This document shows, in pieces, positions 38,505-46,587 of a stretch of DNA of 64,000 bases. The notes under the pieces are model-generated. The model was given only the letters and a program-made list of their open reading frames with translations. It did no database searches and had not been told where the DNA came from. The stretch covers positions 2,256,501 through 2,320,500 of the forward strand of contig NZ_JBFOHP010000002.1 of NCBI RefSeq assembly GCF_040907265.1, in the 5' to 3' direction. Numbering within the stretch: position 1 is the stretch's first letter; the number at the start of each line of letters is the position of its first letter. Source of the DNA: Streptomyces sclerotialus (GTDB taxonomy: Bacteria > Actinomycetota > Actinomycetes > Streptomycetales > Streptomycetaceae). A program made the translations under genes and the position numbers.

Positions 38505-38529
38505 TTGTCCACAGGTTCAGTTGTCCACA
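38505..38529 (+). promoter_or_regulatory. Two tandem DnaA boxes (TTGTCCACA)
   Basis: Two perfect Streptomyces-type DnaA boxes at 38505-38513 and 38521-38529, in direct orientation with a 16-bp period, inside a repeated TCAGTTGTCCACAGG. They lie between the UvrD-like gene and the DUF6343 gene, far from any recognisable origin. Confidence 0.75.
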
Positions 38530-38695
38530 GGCTGAGCCGAAGGCGTGACGGACAGACCGGCCCGGAGGATCCTTGAGGAGAGGAAGAGAACGGAGGAGGA
38601 GTAATCCCAGATCAGCGAGCCTGAGCGGTCAGGAGCCGGCGCGGTGACGAGCCAAGGCTGCCGATGGACCGAGGCAGGGTGAGTGGTGAGTACAG

Positions 38696-38998
38696 ATGCG
38701 TACGGGCAGTGAGCCCACAGAGGCAAGGAGTCCACTGAGGACGCGTCGGGCGCTGGCCCTGTGGGGGCTGGTGTGGGCCGCGGCCGGAGCCGTCCTCTTC
38801 GCAATGGCCGATCGTCCTGGCTGGGCTGCCGGATGCGCGGTGGTCGCAGCGGTGGCCGCCACGGACCTTGCGATCGTATGCCGGCACATACGTCAGGGTC
38901 CGCACTATCAGCCGGGCAAGGACGTACCACCGTACGAACCGGACCGCGGCCGGAACGTCGGGGGCGGCCGGAACGTCGGACGCGGCCACGACCGGTGA
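38696..38998 (+). CDS. DUF6343 family small membrane protein
   Basis: A 100-residue protein typical of Streptomyces (DUF6343). It has a short N-terminus (MRTGSEPTEARSPLRTRR), two hydrophobic helices (about residues 20-38 and 44-60) and the conserved tail RHIRQGPHYQPGKDVPPYEP. Seven residues of Gly/Arg/Asn-rich repeat (GRNVGGGRNVGRG) extend the C-terminus beyond the usual end. Function unknown. It converges on the TPR gene, with a G-rich tract between them. Confidence 0.82.
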   Translation: MRTGSEPTEARSPLRTRRALALWGLVWAAAGAVLFAMADRPGWAAGCAVVAAVAATDLAIVCRHIRQGPHYQPGKDVPPYEPDRGRNVGGGRNVGRGHDR

Positions 38999-39060
38999 GA
39001 CGCGAATCGGCAGTCAACCCGGCAGCGAACCGGCAGCTGACAAATGACGAACCGGCAAGA

Positions 39061-39085
39061 GGGGGAGGGGGCGGGGGCGGGGGGG
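39061..39085 (+). other. Very strong G-quadruplex-forming tract
   Basis: Four G runs of 5, 5, 5 and 7 bases separated by single bases (A, C, C). It lies in the 154-bp gap between the convergent DUF6343 and TPR genes. Single-base loops make this about the most stable type of G4 motif on paper. Confidence 0.85.
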
Positions 39086-39152
39086 CGGCCCCCGGGGAGG
39101 CGAGGCAAGGTACCCGCGCTTACCCCGCCCAGCACCACCCCCCACCCCGCCC

Positions 39153-39536
39153 TCACTCCCCCAAGTCGCCCGGTGCCAGTGGGAACCGTGCTGCTTCGAT
39201 GAAGTCCGGGCGGGGGTCCAGTGCCGCGGCCAGGCGGAAGTGACGCATCGCCTCGTCCGGACGGGCGGCGCGCTGGAGGGTGCGGCCCAGGGCGAAGTGA
39301 GCGAAGGCGTTGTCGGGCTCGCGTTCCAGTACGACCTGGAATTCCGTTTCAGCAGACCGCAGTTGGGCGGCCAGGAAGAAGGCGCGGGCCCGGAGCAGCC
39401 GGGCCGCGGTGTTCTCCGGGTGGGCGGCGATGACCGGGTCCAGTAGCTGCACCGCGCCCCTCGGGTCGCGCGCGGCCAGCAGTTGTTCGGCTGCGCGGAA
39501 GTCGATGACATGCGTCTCGGGGGTGCGCTCGGTCAC
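39153..39536 (-). CDS. Tetratricopeptide repeat protein
   Basis: A 127-residue protein built from about three TPR units (AEQLLAARDPRGAVQLLDPVIAAHPEN; ARLLRARAFFLAAQLRSAETEFQ; FAHFALGRTLQRAARPDEAMRHF). It is probably a cytosolic protein-protein adaptor; such short TPR proteins are common in streptomycetes. The GTG at 39536 has GGAGAGGAG upstream. Partner unknown. Confidence 0.85.
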   Translation of the reverse strand: MTERTPETHVIDFRAAEQLLAARDPRGAVQLLDPVIAAHPENTAARLLRARAFFLAAQLRSAETEFQVVLEREPDNAFAHFALGRTLQRAARPDEAMRHFRLAAALDPRPDFIEAARFPLAPGDLGE

Positions 39537-39705
39537 GGCCGTCTCCTCTCCGACACGTACGGGTAACTCACCTCATACGTACGGGCAGCCCGCCTCGTGC
39601 CGACGACTGCCCCGTTCAGGCGGCTCGCCGCCTGTAGGCAGCACACTGCGCCGACCGCCCGGTCGCTACGTCGATCCCAACAAGCCCGGTCGCCACAGCA
39701 TTCCC

Positions 39706-39859
39706 GACTCCCGTAGGCCATGTTTCCGGCCCCCGCATCGCCGACTCCCGTAGGCCATGTTTCCGGCCCCCATATCGCCGACTCCCGATGGCCGGGTTTT
39801 CCGGCTTCCGTATCCCCGACTCCCGACGGTTGGGTTTTCCGACTCCCGCATGCCCCGGC
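39706..39859. repeat. 37-bp tandem repeat array
   Basis: Units start with GACTCCCG: 39706-39742 (37 bp), 39743-39779 (37 bp, two mismatches), 39780-39817 (38 bp, diverged), 39818-39840 (shortened), and a further partial unit from 39841. The array lies in the 483-bp gap between the TPR and cupin genes, which otherwise shows no supported gene. Confidence 0.88.
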
Positions 39860-40019
39860 TTCCACCCGCCCCCCGGCCCGGCGCCCTCGCGCCGACCCCG
39901 CCCCCACCCCCCGGGCCCGCCTCGGCGTCCTCATCCCAGCACTGGTCCCGGCACCGGCACCCCCAGCTCCCGCTCCCCGGCCCGGCGCCCTCGTCCGGTC
40001 TTCGGCCTACCAGCCACCC

Positions 40020-40391
40020 CTACGAACTGATGTGGTAAGCCTTCCGAAGCGTCTCGTGCACCGTCCACCGGGTCCGGTCGCCCTCGCGCAGAAAGCATGC
40101 GTCGCCAGGGCCCACCTCGAGGACCGAACCGCCCTCGACCTCGATGGTGGCGCGGCCGGACACGACCACGAAGAGTTCGTTGGCCTCGACATCCGTGACG
40201 ACGCCCGGCGTGATCTGCCAGATGCCGCGGATCTGCTTGCCGTCCGGAGACTCCCAGTACACCTTGCCGGTGACGACCGGGTCGCCGGAGACGATCTGGT
40301 CCGGTTCCAGCGGCTCGGGCTCCAGTTCGGCGTCCGGGACGCCAGGTATGTTGACGACGAACGAGCCGGGGTCAAGATCGGTAGCAGTCAT
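40020..40391 (-). CDS. Cupin domain protein
   Basis: A 123-residue single-domain cupin. The beta-barrel motifs are visible as GIWQITPGVVTDVEANELFVVVSGRATIE and GPGDACFLREGDRTRWTVHE; the classic HxH metal pair is replaced, as in the Cupin_3 (DUF861) group. The family ranges from enzymes to sugar-binding regulators, so no reaction is assigned. The ATG at 40391 begins the conserved region. It is followed by coaE upstream on the same strand (22-base gap), so the genes may be cotranscribed. Confidence 0.82.
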   Translation of the reverse strand: MTATDLDPGSFVVNIPGVPDAELEPEPLEPDQIVSGDPVVTGKVYWESPDGKQIRGIWQITPGVVTDVEANELFVVVSGRATIEVEGGSVLEVGPGDACFLREGDRTRWTVHETLRKAYHISS

Positions 40392-40413
40392 GGCGGGAGG
40401 TTACCGCCTGGTT

Positions 40414-41004
40414 TCAGCGGGCCTGCAGTCGTTCCCAGACCTCACGTACTTGCGGCTCCAGGGCTTCGAGCGGGCCGTCGTTGTCGATCACGAGGTCCGC
40501 GATCGCGAGGCGCTGCTCCCGGTCGGCCTGGGCGCTCATCCGGGCCTTCGCCTCGTCCTCGGTCATGCCGCGCAGTGCCACCAGGCGGCGCAGCTGCGTC
40601 TCAGGGGCGGCGTCGACCACGACGATCACGTCGTACAGAGGCGCGAGGCCGTTCTCGGTCAGCAGGGGCACGTCATGGACGACGACCGCGTCTTCACCGG
40701 CCGCGGCTTCCAGTTCGGCGGAGCGGGTCCCGACGAGGGGGTGCACGATGGCGTTGAGCGCCTTGAGCTTGTCGGGGTCGGCGAAGACTAGGGCACCCAG
40801 TGCGGGCCGGTCCAGGGTGCCGTCCGGGGTCAGTACGTCCGTACCGAAGGCTTCGACGACGGCGGCGAGGCCGGGTGTGCCCGGCTCGACGACCTCTCGT
40901 GCGATCTTGTCCGCGTCCACGATCACCGCGCCGTACGACGCGAGCAGCCGTGACACCTCGCTCTTCCCCGCACCGATGCCGCCCGTGAGGCCCACCTTCA
41001 CCAT
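40414..41004 (-). CDS. coaE: Dephospho-CoA kinase
   Basis: Catalyses the last step of coenzyme A synthesis, ATP-dependent 3'-phosphorylation of dephospho-CoA. It has 196 residues; the Walker A motif [10 protein letters not shown] lies at residues 6-15, [10 protein letters not shown] gives the substrate-binding Asp, and HPLV and [13 protein letters not shown] follow as in the family. The ATG at 41004 was chosen since the conserved MVKVGLTGG begins there; a longer frame upstream is not conserved. It lies downstream of the PAC2 gene on the same strand. Confidence 0.95.
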   Translation of the reverse strand: MVKVGLTGGIGAGKSEVSRLLASYGAVIVDADKIAREVVEPGTPGLAAVVEAFGTDVLTPDGTLDRPALGALVFADPDKLKALNAIVHPLVGTRSAELEAAAGEDAVVVHDVPLLTENGLAPLYDVIVVVDAAPETQLRRLVALRGMTEDEAKARMSAQADREQRLAIADLVIDNDGPLEALEPQVREVWERLQAR

Positions 41005-41062
41005 GCGTTCCACGCTATACGGCGGCCTGGTCCCCGCACAGAGCCGGGTCGGCCCGCGGGGC

Positions 41063-42016
41063 TCAGGCGCTCCCCTCTCCCAGGTCGCGCTCGCGGTCGG
41101 CCAGGAAGCGTTCCAGTTCACGGCCGATCTCTTCGGCGGAGGGGAGCTCGGCCGGTTCGGCCACGAGGTTGCCGCGGGTCTCGGCTCCGGCCACCGCGTC
41201 GTACTGGTGCTCAAGCCCGCTGACCAGCGCGACCAGTTCCTCGTCGCCTTCCGAGATCTGCCGTTCGATCTCTTCCTGGGTGCGCAGCGCTTCGGTACGC
41301 AGCGTGTGCGCGGCGCCCGGGAGGACCAGTCCGGTCGCGGCGGTGACCGCTTCCAGCGCGGTGAGCGCGGCGTCGGGGTAGGCGGAGCGTGCGATGTAGT
41401 GCGGTACGTGCGCGGCGACGCCCAGTACGTCGTGTCCGGCTTCCGCGAGCCGGTATTCGATCAGTGCCTCGACGCTGCCGGGGACCTGCGCCTGTTCGAA
41501 GAGGTCGCGGTGGCCCGGGGTCAGGTCGGTGCGGTTGCCGTGCGGGGTGATGCCGACGGGGCGGGTGTGCGGTACGCCCATGGGGATGCCGTGGAAGCTG
41601 ACCGAGAGGCGTACGTTCAGCCGCTCGACCATCTCGCGTACCGCTGCCGTGAAGCGTTCCCACTCCACGTCCGGCTCGGGCCCGGAGAGCAGCAGGAAAG
41701 GCGCGCCGGTGGCGTCGCGGATCAGGCGCAGTTCGATGCTGGGCGTCTCGTAGGAGGTCCAGCGGCCGCGGTCGAAGGTGAGCATCGGGCGGCGGGCGCG
41801 GTAGTCCACGAGACGGTCGTGGTCGAAGCGGGCGACGACCTGGTGCGGCAGTCCGTCCAGAAGGGTTTCGACGATCTGGTCGCCGGTCTCGCCGGCGTCG
41901 ATGTAGCCGTCGAGGTGGTACAGCAGCACCAGCCCGGCGGAGTCGCGGGAGGCGATCGCGTCGACCGCCGCGAGCCCGCTCGGCTCCCATTCGTACAAAC
42001 CCTGGGGATCCAACAC
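41063..42016 (-). CDS. PAC2 (proteasome assembly chaperone-like) family protein
   Basis: A 317-residue actinobacterial PAC2-family protein, related to eukaryotic proteasome assembly chaperone 2 and to archaeal homologues. Diagnostic segments are [10 protein letters not shown] at the start, [19 protein letters not shown], the [13 protein letters not shown] motif and [18 protein letters not shown]. Actinobacteria possess a 20S proteasome, but a link to it is not shown here. The GTG at 42016 has GGAGGAG about 8 bases upstream. The acidic C-terminus ([17 protein letters not shown]) is probably helical. Confidence 0.87.
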   Translation of the reverse strand: MLDPQGLYEWEPSGLAAVDAIASRDSAGLVLLYHLDGYIDAGETGDQIVETLLDGLPHQVVARFDHDRLVDYRARRPMLTFDRGRWTSYETPSIELRLIRDATGAPFLLLSGPEPDVEWERFTAAVREMVERLNVRLSVSFHGIPMGVPHTRPVGITPHGNRTDLTPGHRDLFEQAQVPGSVEALIEYRLAEAGHDVLGVAAHVPHYIARSAYPDAALTALEAVTAATGLVLPGAAHTLRTEALRTQEEIERQISEGDEELVALVSGLEHQYDAVAGAETRGNLVAEPAELPSAEEIGRELERFLADRERDLGEGSA

Positions 42017-42275
42017 AGTGACCGCTCCTCCTCGATGTCCGCCCCGCACAACGCGGTGCGGGGCGCGGGCATTCCCGGCCCGCGCCCCGTCATCCGCGCT
42101 TGCGGGCGGTGAAGGCCCGGAAAAGTTCTCGTCAGTTGACCGGACGGTGATGAACGTCCCTCACCTGACCGGTAATTACCGATGACGGCCCCGTCTTCCG
42201 GCGCAGAAACCCGCCGGGTGGGCTGCGGGGCCGCCACGGTGGGCACTCGGTCGTCGGGGAAGGCGTCCCGATGGG

Positions 42276-42304
42276 TTGACGGTCGTCACATCCGCCTCTA
42301 CGTT
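42276..42304 (+). promoter_or_regulatory. Promoter candidate TTGACG-N17-TACGTT
   Basis: A housekeeping-like promoter with exact 17-base spacing, about 138 bases upstream of the beta-helix gene. The leader between contains several imperfect GTTCACGT and CTCAG direct repeats. The rest of 42017-42442 shows no gene. Confidence 0.5.
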
Positions 42305-42442
42305 CACGACAGCTCAGGGCATTCACGTAGGCACTCAGCGTTCACGTACACGTTCAGCTGACGCATCGGCCAGCTCAGTGCAGCACCTCAGCCTCAGCAC
42401 ATCGCTCCGTCTTCCCTCCCCCACTCACAGGAAGGCTCCAGG

Positions 42443-43486
42443 ATGCGCACCCCCCGACCTCTCCTGGCACTTCATGCCCGTCCGCTGCTCTGCCTGCCGG
42501 TCGCCGCTGCGGTCGCGGCAGGGACGCTGTTCGCCGTCTCCGCCACCGCGGACGCCACCCCGGCGCGCACCCCCGCGTCCGCGCCCATGCCGGCGGCCGG
42601 ACACGCGCGCGCCGTCATCGACGTCTCCACGGCCGCCCAGCTCAAGGACGCACTGGGCGCCGCTCGCCCCGGGGACACGATTCAGCTCGCGGACGGTACG
42701 TACCAGGGCAACTTCAAGGCCTCCGTCGCCGGCAGCGCCTCGTCGCGCATCACCCTGACCGGCTCCTCGAAGGCGGTACTGACCGCGAGCGGGGGCTACG
42801 GGCTCCACCTGGACGGCGCGTCGTACTGGACGGTCAAAGGGATCACCGTCACCGGCGGGCAGAAAGGAATCATGACGGACGCCGCCCGTGGCGTCGTCCT
42901 GGACTCCGTCACCGTGCACGGCCTCGACATGGAGGGCGTCCACTTCCGCCACTCCAGCAGGGACGGTGTGATCAGGAATTCCCGGATCTACGACACCGGC
43001 AGGGACGGCCGGGGCATGGGCGAGGGCGTGTACGTGGGCGGGGCGGGTGATCTCGGCGACAACAGCGACAACGTCGAGATCCGCGGCAACACGATCGGGC
43101 CCGGTGTCGGCGGCGAGAACATCGACATCAAGGAAGGCACGACGGGCGCGAAGATCATCGGCAACACGTTCGACGGAAGCGGACTCACCGGCGCCCATTA
43201 CGACGACTCGTGGGTCGACGTGAAGGGCAACGACGTCGTGGTCGAGAACAACACTGGTACGCACACGACCAACAACGGCTACGAGACGCACACTCAGCAG
43301 TCGGGATGGGGCTGCGGAACGGTCTTCCGTGGCAATAAATCCGACCTGAGCGGTGCTTCGGGGTCCGGCCGCTACGGGTTCAACGTCACCAACTACGACG
43401 CGGCGGACTGCCCGGTCACGATCACCGGCGACAACACGGTCACGAACGGCCGCGGAATCGCCAATCCGGGCGTACCCGTGGGCTGA
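42443..43486 (+). CDS. Secreted right-handed parallel beta-helix protein (polysaccharide-lyase-like)
   Basis: A 347-residue exported protein. Residues 1-38 form a signal peptide (charged start, hydrophobic core, ATADA). The mature part shows the repeating coils of a right-handed parallel beta-helix: AARPGDTIQLADGTYQGNF (a chondroitinase/pectate-lyase-like N-terminal block), then turns such as YWTVKGITVTGG, GVVLDSVTVHGLD, GVIRNSRIYDTG, NVEIRGNTIG and KIIGNTFDG. Two cysteines (CGTVF, CPVTI) may form a disulphide. The fold suggests a polysaccharide lyase or related carbohydrate-active enzyme; no specific family can be fixed by eye. Confidence 0.85.
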   Translation: MRTPRPLLALHARPLLCLPVAAAVAAGTLFAVSATADATPARTPASAPMPAAGHARAVIDVSTAAQLKDALGAARPGDTIQLADGTYQGNFKASVAGSASSRITLTGSSKAVLTASGGYGLHLDGASYWTVKGITVTGGQKGIMTDAARGVVLDSVTVHGLDMEGVHFRHSSRDGVIRNSRIYDTGRDGRGMGEGVYVGGAGDLGDNSDNVEIRGNTIGPGVGGENIDIKEGTTGAKIIGNTFDGSGLTGAHYDDSWVDVKGNDVVVENNTGTHTTNNGYETHTQQSGWGCGTVFRGNKSDLSGASGSGRYGFNVTNYDAADCPVTITGDNTVTNGRGIANPGVPVG

Positions 43487-43580
43487 CCCCTCGCGCCCGC
43501 CTTCGTGCCGGGACAACAGCTGCCAGCCACAGCCGCAACCGCGCAACCGCAACCGTCGCAAAAGACCCCTACACACAGCC

Positions 43581-43612
43581 CGAAGGCCCGCCCCCAAGGG
43601 GGCGGGCCTTCG
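43581..43612. terminator. Perfect 15-bp stem bidirectional terminator
   Basis: A 15-bp perfect stem (CGAAGGCCCGCCCCC, loop AA, complement at 43598-43612) between the beta-helix gene (plus) and rpsA (minus). It probably terminates both. Confidence 0.88.
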
Positions 43613-43645
43613 TCGCTATCGGCTAGCGCCTAGCGGTGAGCTTGG

Positions 43646-45157
43646 TCAGCTCTGGCCGCCGGCGAGCTTCTCGCGGAGCGCGGCCAGCGCCTCGTCCGAC
43701 GCCAGGGCGCCGGAGTTGTCCGCCGACTCCGAGCTGTACGAGCCGCCGGAGACGTTGCCGCCGCCGCCCTGGCCACCGGCCGCCGGCGCCGCAGCGCCCT
43801 CGGCCGCAGCCTGCTCGTCGGCCTCGCGGGACTTGATGACCTGCGCCTGGTGCTGCTCGAAGCGCTGCTGGGCCTCGGCGTACTGGTTCTCCCAGGCCTC
43901 GCGCTGGGCCTCGTAGCCCTCCAGCCAGTCGTTGGTCTCCGGGTCGAAGCCCTCGGGGTAGATGTAGTTGCCCTGGTCGTCGTAGGACGCGGCCATGCCG
44001 TACAGGGTCGGGTCGAACTCGACCGCCGTCGGGTCGGCACCGAAGGACTCGTTGGCCTGCTTCAGCGAGAGGCTGATGCGGCGGCGCTCGAGGTCGATGT
44101 CGATGACCTTGACGAAGATCTCGTCGTTGACCTGGACGACCTGCTCCGGGATCTCCACGTGGCGCTCGGCCAGCTCGGAGATGTGGACCAGACCCTCGAT
44201 GCCCTCGTCGACGCGGACGAACGCACCGAACGGAACGAGCTTGGTGACCTTACCCGGGACGACCTGGCCGATCTGGTGGGTCCGGGCGAACTGCTGCCAC
44301 GGGTCTTCCTGGGTCGCCTTGAGCGACAGGGACACGCGCTCGCGGTCCATGTCGACGTCCAGGACCTCGACCGTGACCTCCTGGCCGACCTCGACGACCT
44401 CGGACGGGTGGTCGATGTGCTTCCAGGACAGCTCGGAGACGTGAACCAGACCGTCGACGCCACCCAGGTCCACGAAGGCACCGAAGTTGACGATGGAGGA
44501 GACGACGCCGGAGCGCACCTGGCCCTTCTGGAGGGTGGTGAGGAAGGTCTGGCGGACCTCGCTCTGGGTCTGCTCCAGCCAGGCACGGCGGGACAGGACC
44601 ACGTTGTTGCGGTTCTTGTCCAGCTCGATGATCTTGGCCTCGAGCTCCTTGCCCACGTAGGGCTGCAGGTCGCGGACGCGGCGCATCTCGACCAGGGAGG
44701 CGGGGAGGAAGCCGCGGAGGCCGATGTCGAGGATGAGACCACCCTTGACGACCTCGATGACGGTACCGGTGACGATCCCGTCCTCTTCCTTGATCTTCTC
44801 GATGGTGCCCCAGGCACGCTCGTACTGGGCGCGCTTCTTCGAGAGGATCAGGCGGCCTTCCTTGTCCTCCTTCTGGAGAACCAGGGCCTCGATCTCGTCA
44901 CCAACCGCGACGACCTCGTTCGGGTCGACGTCGTGCTTGATGGAGAGCTCGCGGCTCGGGATGACGCCTTCGGTCTTGTAACCGATGTCGAGCAGGACCT
45001 CGTCCCGGTCGACCTTCACGATGACGCCGTCGACGATGTCGCCGTCGTTGAAGTACTTGATCGTCTCGTCGATCGCGGCGAGGAAGGCTTCCTCGTTACC
45101 GATGTCGTTGACCGCTACCTGCGGGGTGGTGGCGGTGGTCTCGGTGCTGCTCGTCAT
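43646..45157 (-). CDS. rpsA: 30S ribosomal protein S1
   Basis: Binds mRNA and helps its docking on the small ribosomal subunit. The 503-residue actinobacterial form has four S1 (OB-fold) domains, recognisable by GDIVDGVIVKV, GIVTGTVIEVV, GQVRSGVVSSIVNFGAFVDLGG and GQVVPGKVTKLVPFGAFVRVDEG. An acidic, Gln/Ala/Gly-rich C-terminal tail (EQHQAQVIKSREADEQAAAEG, then GGQGGGGN) follows. ATG 45157 begins the MTSSTETTA leader and has only GGAG about 11 bases upstream. The 5' leader from the promoter at 45365 is about 200 nt long. Confidence 0.97.
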   Translation of the reverse strand: MTSSTETTATTPQVAVNDIGNEEAFLAAIDETIKYFNDGDIVDGVIVKVDRDEVLLDIGYKTEGVIPSRELSIKHDVDPNEVVAVGDEIEALVLQKEDKEGRLILSKKRAQYERAWGTIEKIKEEDGIVTGTVIEVVKGGLILDIGLRGFLPASLVEMRRVRDLQPYVGKELEAKIIELDKNRNNVVLSRRAWLEQTQSEVRQTFLTTLQKGQVRSGVVSSIVNFGAFVDLGGVDGLVHVSELSWKHIDHPSEVVEVGQEVTVEVLDVDMDRERVSLSLKATQEDPWQQFARTHQIGQVVPGKVTKLVPFGAFVRVDEGIEGLVHISELAERHVEIPEQVVQVNDEIFVKVIDIDLERRRISLSLKQANESFGADPTAVEFDPTLYGMAASYDDQGNYIYPEGFDPETNDWLEGYEAQREAWENQYAEAQQRFEQHQAQVIKSREADEQAAAEGAAAPAAGGQGGGGNVSGGSYSSESADNSGALASDEALAALREKLAGGQS

Positions 45158-45364
45158 GTGGGAAAGGGCTCCGGTACGGACATTGAAGTCGTAGGTACTG
45201 CTACGCCGAGAGCCTTTATCGCTTCTGCAGAAGTCGGACAGCCATGAGGCGCGCCCTCCGGAACTCCGGAGAATCCGGTCAGCGCCTCGAAACCGAGGGG
45301 ACATGCAACAGATGCGAGCGCGACCTGCTCCGTCTGAGGTGCGCAGGCCCGCAGCGCAACTTGT

Positions 45365-45393
45365 AGCATACGGGGGCAGCCGGACACGGTCAA
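45365..45393 (-). promoter_or_regulatory. rpsA promoter TTGACC-N17-TATGCT
   Basis: On the minus strand TTGACC (45393-45388), 17 bases and TATGCT (45370-45365) make a near-consensus housekeeping promoter. The start would lie near 45358, leaving a 200-nt untranslated leader before rpsA. No other gene lies in 45158-45588. Confidence 0.8.
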
Positions 45394-45588
45394 TGCGCGA
45401 AGGCGCACACCGCGGGCGGATCGCCCCATAACCGGCACACGCCGGGCACGAGAGAGCCGCACAGCCTTGCCGTCGCAGGCCACAAGGGCCCGACCAAGAT
45501 CCACCGCGGGGCTGTGACCAGCTAGGACCAGCAGCCACGCGAACCTCAGAAACTACAAGCTCCGACGAAGAATACGACGACGGGCGCG

Positions 45589-46479
45589 ATGAACCAACAC
45601 GACGACTCCGCAGCCACCGGCACAGGGGCCGACACCGGCTCCGAAACCTGGGACGACGACTCCGTGGCCGCACGGCGCAGCGCCGGGGACGCGGAGAGCA
45701 GCCGGGCCAGCCGTGGCTGGTGGGACCGGAACGCCGACGAGTACCAGAGCGAGCACGGCGCGTTCCTGGGGGACGACCGCTTCGTATGGGGGCCGGAGGG
45801 GCTGGACGAGGCCGACGCCGGACTGCTGGGGCCGGTGGCCGACCTGAAGGGCCGGCGCGTCCTGGAGATCGGTGCGGGCGCGGCGCAGTGTGCGCGCTGG
45901 CTGGCGGCGCAGGGCGCGCATCCGGTGGCGCTGGACCTCTCGCACCGGCAGCTGCAGCACGCCCTTCGGATCGGCGCCGACATCCAGGCGCGGGGGGCCG
46001 AGGGCCCGGGGGTGGCGCTGGTGGAGGCGGACGCCGGGGTGCTGCCGTTCGCGGACGGCAGTTTCGATCTGGCGTGCTCGGCGTACGGTGCGGTGCCTTT
46101 CGTCGCCGATCCGGTACGGGTCTTCCGTGAGGTGCACCGGGTGCTGCGGCCGGGCGGCCGCTGGGTCTTCTCGGTGACGCATCCGATCCGCTGGGCCTTC
46201 CCCGACGAGCCCGGCCCCGAGGGCCTGTCGGTCGCGGCGTCCTACTTCGACCGCGTGCCCTACGTGGAGCAGGACGAGCGGGGCGAGGCAGTGTACGTGG
46301 AGCACCACCGCACCCTGGGGGACCGCGTGCGTGACGTGGTGGCCGCGGGCTTCCGGCTGGAGGATCTGGTGGAGCCGGAGTGGCCCGCGTGGAACACGCA
46401 GGAGTGGGGCGGCTGGTCGCCGCTACGGGGCGGGCTGATCCCCGGTACGGCGATCTTCGTGTGCCGCCGGGACCCGTAG
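45589..46479 (+). CDS. Class I SAM-dependent methyltransferase
   Basis: A 296-residue methyltransferase. Motif I is VLEIGAGAAQCARWLAAQG (residues about 91-109), motif II VALDLSH, and the motif LPFADGSFDLACSAYGAVPF with VLRPGGRWVFSV completes the Methyltransf_11-type fold. A 45-residue acidic, Ser/Thr-rich N-terminal leader precedes WWDRNADEYQSEH. The C-terminal WGGWSPLRGGLIPGTAIFVC block is conserved in the streptomycete orthologues. Substrate unknown. Divergent from rpsA and followed 108 bases later by hrpB. Confidence 0.9.
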   Translation: MNQHDDSAATGTGADTGSETWDDDSVAARRSAGDAESSRASRGWWDRNADEYQSEHGAFLGDDRFVWGPEGLDEADAGLLGPVADLKGRRVLEIGAGAAQCARWLAAQGAHPVALDLSHRQLQHALRIGADIQARGAEGPGVALVEADAGVLPFADGSFDLACSAYGAVPFVADPVRVFREVHRVLRPGGRWVFSVTHPIRWAFPDEPGPEGLSVAASYFDRVPYVEQDERGEAVYVEHHRTLGDRVRDVVAAGFRLEDLVEPEWPAWNTQEWGGWSPLRGGLIPGTAIFVCRRDP

Positions 46480-46587
46480 ACGGCGCCCCTGTCGCCGCCC
46501 GGTGGCCGAGCGGCGCCCCGGGGTGCTGCGGTGCGTACGCCGGTGTCCCTTACGAGGCGGCCGGTGCGCCCACGAGAGACTGGGCGG

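Noticed and set aside
39533..39934. A 133-codon minus-strand ORF over the 37-bp repeats with GSRKTQPSGVGD-like peptide repeats
   Set aside because: The peptide repeat is a by-product of the DNA repeats; no SD, no codon-usage support, and unit lengths (37, 38, 23 bp) shift frame.
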